Assembly: GCA_019348475.1 (NCBI GenBank)
Contig: JAHWJJ010000212.1
Location: 1 to 7,662, forward strand
From: Gemmatimonadota bacterium
Lineage (GTDB): Bacteria > Gemmatimonadota > Gemmatimonadetes > Longimicrobiales > Longimicrobiaceae
Length of the DNA stretch: 7,662 nt
Direction: 5' to 3'
A program made the position numbers and the translations under genes. Below, in pieces: positions 1 through 5,039 of this stretch. Below the pieces are notes generated by a model. The model had not been told where the DNA came from. It saw only the letters and a list, made by a program, of their open reading frames with translations, and searched no databases. Numbering within the stretch: position 1 is the first letter of the stretch; every line of letters begins with the position of its first letter.

Positions 1-81
1 GCGGGCTAACGCCCGCGGCTGTATAGGCCAGAAGCCCGGTCTCGGCGCGCTTGCGCTCGCCGAACGGGTCTTCAACTGCTC
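1..81 (-). repeat. Dispersed 83-bp palindromic repeat, copy 1 (clipped by window edge)
   Basis: Read on the minus strand from 81 to 1, this matches the repeats at 2458-2540 and 4950-5032 without indels. It has about 11 differences from the copy at 4950 and loses its last 2 bp at the window edge. The terminal hairpin is present as GCGGGC-GTTA-GCCCGC. The first hairpin arm is degraded (AAGACCCGT in place of AAGCCCGGT). It lies about 170 bp downstream of the YdeI-like gene. Its orientation relative to that gene is opposite to that of the other two copies relative to theirs. No coding capacity is apparent. Confidence 0.85.
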
Positions 82-158
82 GCGCGGGCGACGCCGCCGC
101 GCGTGGGGTGTCATGCGCACGACGAATAGCCGATGCGCAGTCGATCCTCCCTCACACC

Positions 159-186
159 ACCCCTCCCCCGGGGTTGGGGGAGGGGT
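159..186. repeat. Perfect 11-bp inverted repeat (hairpin), C-run family
   Basis: ACCCCTCCCCC (159-169) pairs perfectly with GGGGGAGGGGT (176-186) around a GGGGTT loop. It sits about 65 bp past the stop of the YdeI-like gene, so it could help end transcription, but no T-run follows it on the minus strand. The element at 922-947 read on the minus strand is related: both have CCTCCCCC, a GGGGTT-containing loop, then GGGG and AGG. This suggests a small repeat family rather than a one-off terminator. Confidence 0.6.
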
Positions 187-193
187 CGACCGC

Positions 194-251
194 CGTTCCG
201 AGGAACGAGCAAAAGGCCGGTCGGGGGAGAGGGCCCGCGGGAACGCGCCCT
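194..251 (-). terminator. Hairpin cluster at the 3' end of the YdeI-like gene; possible terminator
   Basis: On the minus strand a hairpin begins at the last base of the stop region: AGGGCGCG, loop TTCC, CGCGGGCCCT (251 to 230). It makes 8 bp with a 2-nt bulge. About 15 nt further on is a TTTT run (214-211). Then comes a second short hairpin, CGTTCC-GA-GGAACG (207 to 194). The arrangement is compatible with transcription ending here, but no canonical stem plus immediate U-tract is present. The label is tentative. Confidence 0.4.
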
Positions 252-849
252 ACCCCTCCTCCGCCTTCTTCGGCTTCGCGCTGACGAGCTGCGCGATGCG
301 GCGTCCGTCCGCGGAATCCGTGATGAGCTGGTCCAGGCGGTGCAGGCGGGTGGGCTCCTGTTTGGCGCTCACCACCCAGAAGGTGGCGGTCTGGCGGTAT
401 CCGGGGGGTTGGGCCTGGAAGAAGTTCCAGGCCTTTTCGTTGGACCGGAACCGCTCCTCCATCGCCGGATCGAAGGCGGCCCTGTCCCGGTTCTCGTATG
501 CGTAGATGCGGGAGTTGCTCTCTTCGCGCGCCTCGAAGGCCTTCAGGCCGGCCGGCTGCATGCGCCCCGCCGCGATCAGCTCGCCCGCCCGCTGGATGTT
601 GACGGCGCTCCAGGTGCTCTTCTTCTTGCGCGGCGTAAAGCGGATGGTGTACGCGTCGTCGCCCGCGCTACGCCGCACCCCGTCGATCCACCCGAAGCAC
701 AGCGCCTCGTCCACCGACTCAGGCCAGGTGATGCTCGGCCTGCCCGTGCCCTTCTTGTAGAACCCGACCAGCAGTTCCGATTCGCGGTCGTGATGCGCCT
801 GCAGCCCCGCGCGAAAGTCCTCCGGAGTGGCGAAGAAGGTGGCTTCCAT
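250..849 (-). CDS. YdeI/OmpD-associated family protein
   Basis: A 199-residue protein with the look of the YdeI/OmpD-associated (OmdA) family, whose biochemical role is not well established; members have been linked to bacteriocin protection and stress. The N-terminal half has the family pattern: FATPEDFRAGL near residues 6-16, LLVGFYKKGTG near 27-36, then WPESVDEALCFGWIDG near 42-57 and FTPRKKKSTWSAVN near 71-84. The C-terminal part (about 135-190) fits the helical OmdA region: a WNFF motif near 141-144, FWVVSAKQEPTRLHRLD near 157-173, and a Lys-rich tail. No signal peptide or membrane segment is seen, so it is probably cytoplasmic. I chose the ATG at 849 because the homologous region starts there and AAGGGG lies 8 nt upstream. 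The open frame continues to 1521 but that part is a shadow of the HD gene. It is 143 bp downstream of the HD gene, so it may have its own promoter. Family assignment is good; function is unknown. Confidence 0.88.
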   Translation of the reverse strand: MEATFFATPEDFRAGLQAHHDRESELLVGFYKKGTGRPSITWPESVDEALCFGWIDGVRRSAGDDAYTIRFTPRKKKSTWSAVNIQRAGELIAAGRMQPAGLKAFEAREESNSRIYAYENRDRAAFDPAMEERFRSNEKAWNFFQAQPPGYRQTATFWVVSAKQEPTRLHRLDQLITDSADGRRIAQLVSAKPKKAEEG

Positions 850-921
850 CGTTGGGACCCCTTGCGTTTCGACAGGTATGGCCGGCTCCCCGCCGCGCCC
901 CCTCCGCTCGCTCAGGCTCGC

Positions 922-947
922 ACCTCCCCAAAACCCCTGGGGGAGGT
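922..947. repeat. Hairpin between the HD and YdeI-like genes (C-run family)
   Basis: ACCTCCCC (922-929) pairs with GGGGAGGT (940-947), an 8-bp stem around a 10-nt loop AAAACCCCTG. Read on the minus strand it resembles the hairpin at 159-186. It lies about 45 bp past the stop of the HD-domain gene and about 75 bp before the YdeI-like start, so it could act as a terminator or attenuator between them. No T-run follows it. The adjoining stretch 902-921 read on the minus strand matches 18 of 20 bases of the central part of the 83-bp repeat (2479-2498). Confidence 0.5.
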
Positions 948-992
948 TGAACGGCGGTTTCATCCAACACGGTGCGCGTAGCGCCGGATGCC

Positions 993-1598
993 TCAGGATG
1001 ACCGGGTAGTGGTGCGCGGATCGGCGTCGGCCACGGTCAGCGCGCGGGCGGCGGTGTCGCGATCCAGGAGTGCGCGGATCTCCTCGATCAGCGGGTGGCC
1101 GCTCGTGTAGCGCTTGCCGTAGTCCAGGTTGAACCCGTAGTCGAAGTCCGGGGGGTTGGAACCCTGATTGTGCTGCATGATGGTTTCCAGCTTGTCCAGC
1201 GCCTTCGCCAGCCGCGCCTCCGGCGAGCCGGCCGCCTCGTACTCGTCCCACAGCGCGGTGATCTCCGCGCGCAGGCGCTCGGGCAGGGGGTGCAGAAGCT
1301 GCAGCAGGTCGGCGCGCTCCTCGCCCGCCTTGCTCTGGCCGGGGACCTGGTGGATGGCGGGGATGTCGCCGCCGATGGCTTCGCCCAGGTCGTGGATGAT
1401 GCACATCTTCGCCAGCCGCGCGAAGTCCACGCCGGGAAAGCCGTCCGCGAGCACCAGCGCCATCAGGCACAGGCGCCACGTGTGCTCCGCCACGCTCTCC
1501 GGCTGGCCCTGGGAGGTCCACGCGCTGCGGTGCGTGTGCTTGAGCTTCTCCGCCGAGCGCAGGAACTCCAGCACGCCCGGGATTTCCGACGGATGCAT
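993..1598 (-). CDS. HD-domain phosphohydrolase, HDDC2/YfbR-like (possible 5'-deoxynucleotidase)
   Basis: A 201-residue HD-superfamily protein. The metal-binding set of this family is visible: His39 in SVAEHTWR, the His69-Asp70 pair in CIIHDLGE, Asp78 in GGDIP, and Asp135 in KALDKLETI. Spacing and length match the HDDC2/YfbR group, whose characterised members are metal-dependent 5'-nucleotidases acting on deoxyribonucleoside monophosphates. That substrate is a family inference, not shown here. It is probably cytoplasmic; no signal or membrane segment is seen. The ATG at 1596-1598 is 4 bp after the upp stop, so the two genes are almost certainly cotranscribed, which suits a nucleotide-salvage role. 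The start is slightly awkward: the Shine-Dalgarno-like AGAAGG directly abuts the ATG. An in-frame GTG at codon 9 would still keep the whole domain. The last residues (about 190-201, Thr/Arg/Ser-rich) fall outside the domain. Confidence 0.88.
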   Translation of the reverse strand: MHPSEIPGVLEFLRSAEKLKHTHRSAWTSQGQPESVAEHTWRLCLMALVLADGFPGVDFARLAKMCIIHDLGEAIGGDIPAIHQVPGQSKAGEERADLLQLLHPLPERLRAEITALWDEYEAAGSPEARLAKALDKLETIMQHNQGSNPPDFDYGFNLDYGKRYTSGHPLIEEIRALLDRDTAARALTVADADPRTTTRSS

Positions 1599-1602
1599 CC
1601 TT

Positions 1603-2244
1603 CTACCGGGTCCCGAACAGCCGGTCCCCCGCGTCGCCCAGGCCGGGAAGGATGTAGCCCAGCTCGTTGAGCTCGCGGTCCAGCGCGGCCGCGTACACGT
1701 GCACGTCGGGGTGGTCGTCCAGCATGCGCTGCACGCCTTCGGGCGCGGCCACCAGGCAGACGAAGCGCACGCGCGTGGCGCCGCTGCGCTTGAGCGACGC
1801 CGTCGCGGCCGACGCCGAGCCGCCCGTGGCGAGCATGGGGTCCAGCAGGATGAAGTCGCGCGCCTCGGGCTCCGGCGGGATCTTGAAGTAGTAGTCCACG
1901 GGCTGCAGCGTGTCGTGGTCGCGAAACAGCCCGATATGCCCCACCCGCGCCGACGGGATCAGCCGCACCACGCCGTCCACCATCCCCAGCCCGGCGCGCA
2001 GGATGGGGACCACGGTGAGCTTCTTTCCGCTCAGCTTCATTGCCGTCGTGCGCTCCAGCGGCGTGTCGATCTCCACCGGATGCAGCGGCAGGTCCTTGGT
2101 GACCTCGTACGCCATCAGCATGGCGATCTCGTCCACCAGCTCCTTGAACTTCTTCTTGGAAGTCTCCGTGTCGCGCAGCACGGCCAGCTTGTGGCGCACC
2201 AGCGGATGGCCGATGACGGTGAGGTTGGGAAACGAGTGCGACAC
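1603..2244 (-). CDS. upp: Uracil phosphoribosyltransferase
   Basis: A 213-residue protein that transfers phosphoribose from PRPP to uracil to give UMP in pyrimidine salvage; cytoplasmic. Length agrees with bacterial Upp (about 208-210 residues). Family landmarks are plain. The N-terminus has [13 protein letters not shown] (13-25), followed by a Lys-rich helix and [23 protein letters not shown] lies near 81-92, and the PRPP-binding loop is [10 protein letters not shown] (135-144). The C-terminal uracil-binding signature is [17 protein letters not shown] (196-212). The start is a GTG at 2242-2244: it gives the correct N-terminus and has a strong ribosome binding site, GGGAGGAG, 3 nt upstream (GGAGG is 5 nt from the start). 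The frame stays open to 2514, but that part is translated tandem repeat, not protein. upp heads a probable two-gene unit with the HD hydrolase and is preceded by a possible promoter and a G-rich octamer array. Confidence 0.97.
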   Translation of the reverse strand: MSHSFPNLTVIGHPLVRHKLAVLRDTETSKKKFKELVDEIAMLMAYEVTKDLPLHPVEIDTPLERTTAMKLSGKKLTVVPILRAGLGMVDGVVRLIPSARVGHIGLFRDHDTLQPVDYYFKIPPEPEARDFILLDPMLATGGSASAATASLKRSGATRVRFVCLVAAPEGVQRMLDDHPDVHVYAAALDRELNELGYILPGLGDAGDRLFGTR

Positions 2245-2247
2245 GGG

Positions 2248-2255
2248 CTCCTCCC
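2248..2255 (-). promoter_or_regulatory. Ribosome binding site fixing the upp GTG start
   Basis: GGGAGGAG on the minus strand, followed by CCC and the GTG start. It is the best Shine-Dalgarno sequence in the window and decides the GTG start of upp. Confidence 0.8.
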
Positions 2256-2277
2256 GGGTGGACGTTGGCGGGGCGGC

Positions 2278-2306
2278 AAGGTATGCGCGCGGCTGGGGGG
2301 CGGCAA
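2278..2306 (-). promoter_or_regulatory. Possible sigma-70-type promoter of upp
   Basis: On the minus strand, TTGCCG (2306-2301) is followed after exactly 17 nt by TACCTT (2283-2278). The -10 lies about 33 bp before the GTG start. The -35 matches the TTGACA consensus at 4 of 6 positions; the -10 is weaker. The octamer array ends only about 10 bp upstream of the -35. In GC-rich DNA such matches can arise by chance, so this is tentative. Confidence 0.35.
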
Positions 2307-2315
2307 CCCGAGGGC

Positions 2316-2434
2316 GGGGTGAAGGGTGAAGGGGTGAACGGGTGAACGGGTGAAGGGGTGAACGGGTGAACGGGTGAAGGGGTGAAGGGGTGAAGGGGTG
2401 AGCGGGTGAGCGGGTGAGCGGGTGAGCGGGTGAG
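2316..2434. repeat. G-rich octamer tandem array, about 15 units of (C/G)GGGTGA(A/G)
   Basis: About fifteen head-to-tail 8-bp units with one 7-bp unit near the left end (2324-2330). Units fall into blocks: those ending TGAA (2316-2394) with mixed C or G at the first position, then TGAG units (2395-2434), four of which are identical. This points to growth by local duplication. Each unit carries a run of three or four G separated by 4-5 nt, so the plus strand fits the G3N1-7 G-quadruplex pattern throughout. It lies in the 429-bp gap upstream of upp. Because 8 is not a multiple of 3, it yields spurious Pro/His/Ser/Thr-rich open frames in all minus-strand frames. Confidence 0.95.
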
Positions 2435-2457
2435 CGTGCGCGGGAGGCGGCCGGGGG

Positions 2458-2540
2458 GAGCAGGTGAAGCCCGGTTCGGCGAGCGTGAGCGAGCCGAGAC
2501 CGGGCTTGTGGCATTTCCAGCCGTGGGCTTTAGCCCACGG
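2458..2540 (+). repeat. Dispersed 83-bp palindromic repeat, copy 2
   Basis: The cleanest of three copies, with two inverted repeats. The first pairs AAGCCCGGT (2467-2475) with ACCGGGCTT (2499-2507), plus inner CGGC/GCCG. The second is the near-perfect palindrome CCGTGGGCTTTAGCCCACGG (2521-2540), a 9-bp stem around TT. It differs from the copy at 4950-5032 at 8 of 83 positions with no indels. It lies about 130 bp past the stop of the BON-domain gene, as copy 3 lies about 130 bp past the aminotransferase stop. Confidence 0.92.
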
Positions 2541-2618
2541 GGCGCGACGGCGCCTCCAGGCGCCCCCCGCGGCGCCCCACACCGCCTCGCCGCGCCTCCG
2601 GCGGGGGTCGCACGCAAC

Positions 2619-2648
2619 GACGCCGGGGCGGCGAACCGCCCCGGCGTC
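2619..2648 (-). terminator. 13-bp-stem hairpin with TTCG loop, likely terminator of the BON-domain gene
   Basis: GACGCCGGGGCGG (2619-2631) pairs perfectly with CCGCCCCGGCGTC (2636-2648). The loop read on the minus strand is TTCG, a stabilising tetraloop type. It begins 25 bp past the stop of the BON-domain gene, where an intrinsic terminator would be expected. The downstream tail is only GTTGCG, not a T-run, so termination would rest on the very stable stem. Confidence 0.65.
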
Positions 2649-2673
2649 TCCGTTCGTCCCCCGCGGCCGGGAT

Positions 2674-3585
2674 TTACTCCGGGCGCTCGGTGGTGGGGTG
2701 CTGGTGGGGCTTCACCGGCACGTCGGCGGCTTCCAGCGCCAGCTCGGTGCCGGGCTTCAGCCCCTCGCCCACGCGCGACTGCGAGTTCATCGCCTGCGGC
2801 TGGCCGGGGACCGGGATGGCGTGCTTGCCGTACGGGTCCTGGTTGTCCAGCTCGTCCTCGGAAAAGCTGGTGCGGTCGGCGTCCTGCACCTCGTCGCGCT
2901 CGCCCAGGCGGGGGCGGTGGTGGTAGCCCTCGTCCGCGAACTGCGCCCGGTCCGCCTGCTCGATCGCATCTTCCCGCTGGTGATGCGAGTCGTCGGTCCG
3001 CGCGGGGTCCGTCTCGCGCCCCTGCCGGCGGCTGCCCATTCCCGACTGGTTGCCGGTCCACTCGGATCCGCTCATCCTCAGTCCCCCCTCTTCAAAGTCG
3101 TAGCGCGGGCGCAGGCGATCCCGCTCTTCGTCGATCTCCATCCGGTTCACCACCGTCTCCACGCCCTCCACGCCGCGCGCCACCGCTACGGCGCGGTGCG
3201 CCTCGGCCCGGGTCTGCACGGAGCCGGACAGCTCCACGATGCCGCGGCTGATGGCGCCCACCTCGATGCCCCGCCCGCGCAGCACGCCGTCGTCCACGAA
3301 CGCGTCCAGCACGGCGTCTTCCAGTTCCGTCAGCGCCGCCTGGTCGCGCGGCGCGCGGCGTACGGCCACGGGGCGGAACTGCGCCGGCGGCTCCGTGCGC
3401 GGCGCGGGCGACTCGCGCTCCACCGCCTCGCGCAGCCCCAGCCCGCGCAGCACCAGCGCGCCGATGGCCAGGCCCCCGATGGCGCCCAGCGCGTACATCA
3501 ATCCGCGGCTGCCGCCGGTCTCCTCCAGCTCCACCACGTACTGCCGGTTCGGCCGCTTCGGCCCGTCCTGCGTCGTCTCCGTCAT
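2674..3585 (-). CDS. BON-domain protein with one N-terminal membrane segment and a long hydrophilic tail
   Basis: A 303-residue protein. After a short hydrophilic N-terminus comes one hydrophobic, Gly/Ala/Leu-rich segment (about 29-50) that looks like a membrane anchor. A BON domain follows at about 83-152: an acidic helix (LTELEDAVLDAFVDD), GIEVGAISRGIVELSGSV with the conserved strand-Gly pattern, then RAEAHRAVAVARGVEGVETVVNRM. BON domains occur in OsmY-type and secretin-related envelope proteins and are thought to bind membranes or lipids; no enzymatic role is known. Residues about 155-303 are polar, rich in Asp, Glu, Arg, Gln and His, and probably disordered, with no domain I recognise. 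I chose the ATG at 3583-3585 because it just precedes the anchor; the ribosome binding site is weak (GGAG one base before the ATG). The frame continues upstream to 4482 but only through intergenic repeats and a shadow of the next gene. The gene ends at a strong hairpin (2619-2648). Confidence 0.87.
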   Translation of the reverse strand: MTETTQDGPKRPNRQYVVELEETGGSRGLMYALGAIGGLAIGALVLRGLGLREAVERESPAPRTEPPAQFRPVAVRRAPRDQAALTELEDAVLDAFVDDGVLRGRGIEVGAISRGIVELSGSVQTRAEAHRAVAVARGVEGVETVVNRMEIDEERDRLRPRYDFEEGGLRMSGSEWTGNQSGMGSRRQGRETDPARTDDSHHQREDAIEQADRAQFADEGYHHRPRLGERDEVQDADRTSFSEDELDNQDPYGKHAIPVPGQPQAMNSQSRVGEGLKPGTELALEAADVPVKPHQHPTTERPE

Positions 3586-3662
3586 GCTCCGCGAAAGCGC
3601 TCTGTGGCAAAAGAATGGAGCCGGACGGAAGTGCAAGTCGCGTTCCGTACGGCTCGTAAATT

Positions 3663-3745
3663 CAGTGCCAGTGCCAAGTGCCCAGTACCCAGTACCCAGT
3701 ACCCAGGTGATCTCCTGGAACCTGGGCACTTGAACCTGGGCACTT
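3663..3745. repeat. Short tandem repeats and a 10-bp inverted repeat between the TonB-like and BON genes
   Basis: The 173-bp gap 3586-3758 holds layered simple repeats. They are CAGTGC twice (3663-3674), CCCAGTA three times (3681-3701), and a 14-bp unit with CTGGGCACTT twice (3722-3731 and 3736-3745). AAGTGCCCAG (3676-3685) is the exact reverse complement of either CTGGGCACTT. CCAGG (3703-3707) and CCTGG (3714-3718) make a small inner hairpin around TGATCT. The block could therefore fold into a long hairpin in either of two registers. It lies about 80 bp upstream of the BON-domain gene start. Confidence 0.88.
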
Positions 3746-3758
3746 GAACCTGCCCTTC

Positions 3759-4760
3759 TCACGGCGTCGTTCCACCCTGCCTTTTGCGCTGCTCCTCGCG
3801 CTCCCGGTCCGCGCGCTCGCGGGTGGCCTGGCCGCGCTCGCGCAGGTGGCGGTCGCGCTCGATGGTTTCTGCCTGGCGGTCGATCTCGCCGCGCTGCGCG
3901 CGCTCGCGGCGCGCCTCGTCCTCGCGGTCGCGCTGCGGCCGGCCGAACCCCGGCCGCGGCGTGGGGACGTGCTTTCCGTTCGCCACCACCCCGCGCTCGT
4001 CGATCCCCCAGCGGTTGCCGTTGCGGTCCGTAAAGGTCCAGTCGTTGGCCCGCCGCTGCCGCTCCGCCTCGCCGCTGATGCTGTCGTTGAGCGCCTGGAT
4101 GCGCCCCTCGAAGTGCCGTCGATAGCGCTCCACATCCTCCACCGGCGCCTCGGCCACGGCGCCGGGGCGGACGACCAGGCGCGGATCGCCGAACTCCGGC
4201 CCCAGCCCGCCCGGCCCGCTCCTCCCCCGCCCCGCCCCCCCGGGCTGGGCGCCCGGAACCCCGCCCGATACCCCGCCGGCCGCGCCTGGAAACGCCGCCC
4301 CGGGCTGTCCCCCCTGCCCCGCGGGCGCGGCCGGGATCCCCGCCGGCACGCGGCTGGGGAAGGGGCCGGGGTCCGGCAGGGCGCGCAGCACGGAATCCAC
4401 CGCCGCCGCGCTGATCACCGCCGCGGCCGGCGCCGCGGGCTCGGGAAGGCTGGCGGCCGCGTCCGTCGCCATCCCCCCCCACTCGCCCACGTCCAGGTAG
4501 TCCACCACCTCCTGCGTCGGCCCGCCCGCGGGCGCCCGCGAGGCGAGGCGGCGCTCCGGCGCGGGCGCCAGCAGCACGGCCAGGAGCAGGACAACGTGAA
4601 GGGCGAACGAAACCGCGATGGTGCGCGGCGTGATGAGCGGCGGACGCGGCTGGCGGGGACGGCTGAACGGCGCCCGGGAGCGCGGCGCGGGGCCCGCCGC
4701 GGGAGCGGGGGCCCGCGTGGCCGCGTGGCGCGGCGGAGCGGTGGCGGCCGGGGGAGTCAT
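3759..4760 (-). CDS. Membrane-anchored protein with a TonB-like N-terminus and a charged C-terminus
   Basis: A 333-residue protein of unknown function. The N-terminal 44 residues are Pro/Ala/Arg-rich and should be cytoplasmic. A single hydrophobic segment at about 46-66 contains Ser51 and His55 in SFALH, the same S-x3-H spacing seen in the membrane anchor of TonB, where these residues contact ExbB/ExbD. A long Ala/Pro/Gly-rich stretch follows (about 70-200), reminiscent of the extended periplasmic linker of TonB. The C-terminal TonB beta-domain is not there. Instead there is a short ordered-looking segment, WTFTDRNGNRWGID (241-254), inside a helix-prone region, then about 55 residues (274-328) made almost entirely of Arg, Glu, Asp and Gln, likely helical or coiled coil. 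I chose the ATG at 4758-4760, with AGAAAG 6 nt upstream; an ATG at 4817 is in frame but poorly supported. It may be an energy-transducer relative or a structural envelope protein. The reading frame is convincing; the function is open. Confidence 0.75.
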   Translation of the reverse strand: MTPPAATAPPRHAATRAPAPAAGPAPRSRAPFSRPRQPRPPLITPRTIAVSFALHVVLLLAVLLAPAPERRLASRAPAGGPTQEVVDYLDVGEWGGMATDAAASLPEPAAPAAAVISAAAVDSVLRALPDPGPFPSRVPAGIPAAPAGQGGQPGAAFPGAAGGVSGGVPGAQPGGAGRGRSGPGGLGPEFGDPRLVVRPGAVAEAPVEDVERYRRHFEGRIQALNDSISGEAERQRRANDWTFTDRNGNRWGIDERGVVANGKHVPTPRPGFGRPQRDREDEARRERAQRGEIDRQAETIERDRHLRERGQATRERADREREEQRKRQGGTTP

Positions 4761-4949
4761 GTGCAGCTTTCTACTCCCCCCGTCCGGCGCTGTTCCGGCC
4801 CGCCTCCCCGCGCTCACCCCGCCTTAATCACGCCGCGGAACGGAGTTGCGTCGCGCGGATGATCTTCGGACCACGTGGGATCGCTTGGCTTCGGGGGCAG
4901 AACCCTGCGCCGGCACCGGGATCACGCCGCGCTCGGGGGCTGCCCCCGC
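4761..4949. other. Upstream region of the TonB-like gene, no gene found
   Basis: This is the right-hand part of the 404-bp gap 4761-5164. No coding sequence is supported. On the minus strand TGATTAAG (around 4821-4828), the only AT-rich spot near the gene, might be part of a -10 region about 60 bp before the start, but I find no convincing -35. A GGGGGC-TGCCCCC hairpin-like stretch (about 4934-4947) abuts the dispersed repeat. Confidence 0.4.
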
Positions 4950-5032
4950 GAGCAGGTGAAGCCCGGTTCGGCGAGCGCAAGCGAGACGAGACCGGGCTTA
5001 TGGCAGTTCCAGCCGCGGGCTTTAGCCCGCAG
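4950..5032 (+). repeat. Dispersed 83-bp palindromic repeat, copy 3
   Basis: It matches copy 2 (2458-2540) at 75 of 83 positions, same orientation and same length. The second stem reads GCGGGCT (5015-5021) and AGCCCGC (5024-5030). Where copy 2 has T2524 paired with A2537, this copy has C5016 paired with G5029, so the pair is kept although both bases changed. One outer pair of the stem is lost (C5014 against A5031). It lies about 130 bp downstream of the aminotransferase stop. Confidence 0.92.
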
Positions 5033-5039
5033 GGATCGT

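Noticed and set aside
133..2322. Long plus-strand open frames over the YdeI, HD and upp genes
   Set aside because: These are antisense shadows caused by high GC; their products show no family motifs, while the minus-strand genes are clearly recognisable.
2245..2582. Minus-strand open frames rich in HPFTPSP/HPLTRSP repeats
   Set aside because: This is the octamer array translated in different frames. An 8-bp unit stays open in all three frames, and the upp start is fixed by its ribosome binding site at 2248-2255.
2464..3747. Plus-strand 427-codon open frame
   Set aside because: It is antisense to the BON-domain gene and begins in the dispersed repeat. Its product is Arg/His/Ala/Leu-rich with no recognisable motif, as expected of a GC-rich shadow.
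3586..4482. Upstream extension of the BON-domain frame to a 602-residue protein
   Set aside because: The added part reads through the intergenic repeats and the wrong frame of the TonB-like gene, giving Gly/Arg/Ala-rich sequence without domains. The ATG at 3585 gives a sensible N-terminus.
4761..4817. Earlier ATG start for the TonB-like protein
   Set aside because: It would add 19 residues without homology or a clear ribosome binding site, whereas the ATG at 4760 has AGAAAG 6 nt upstream.
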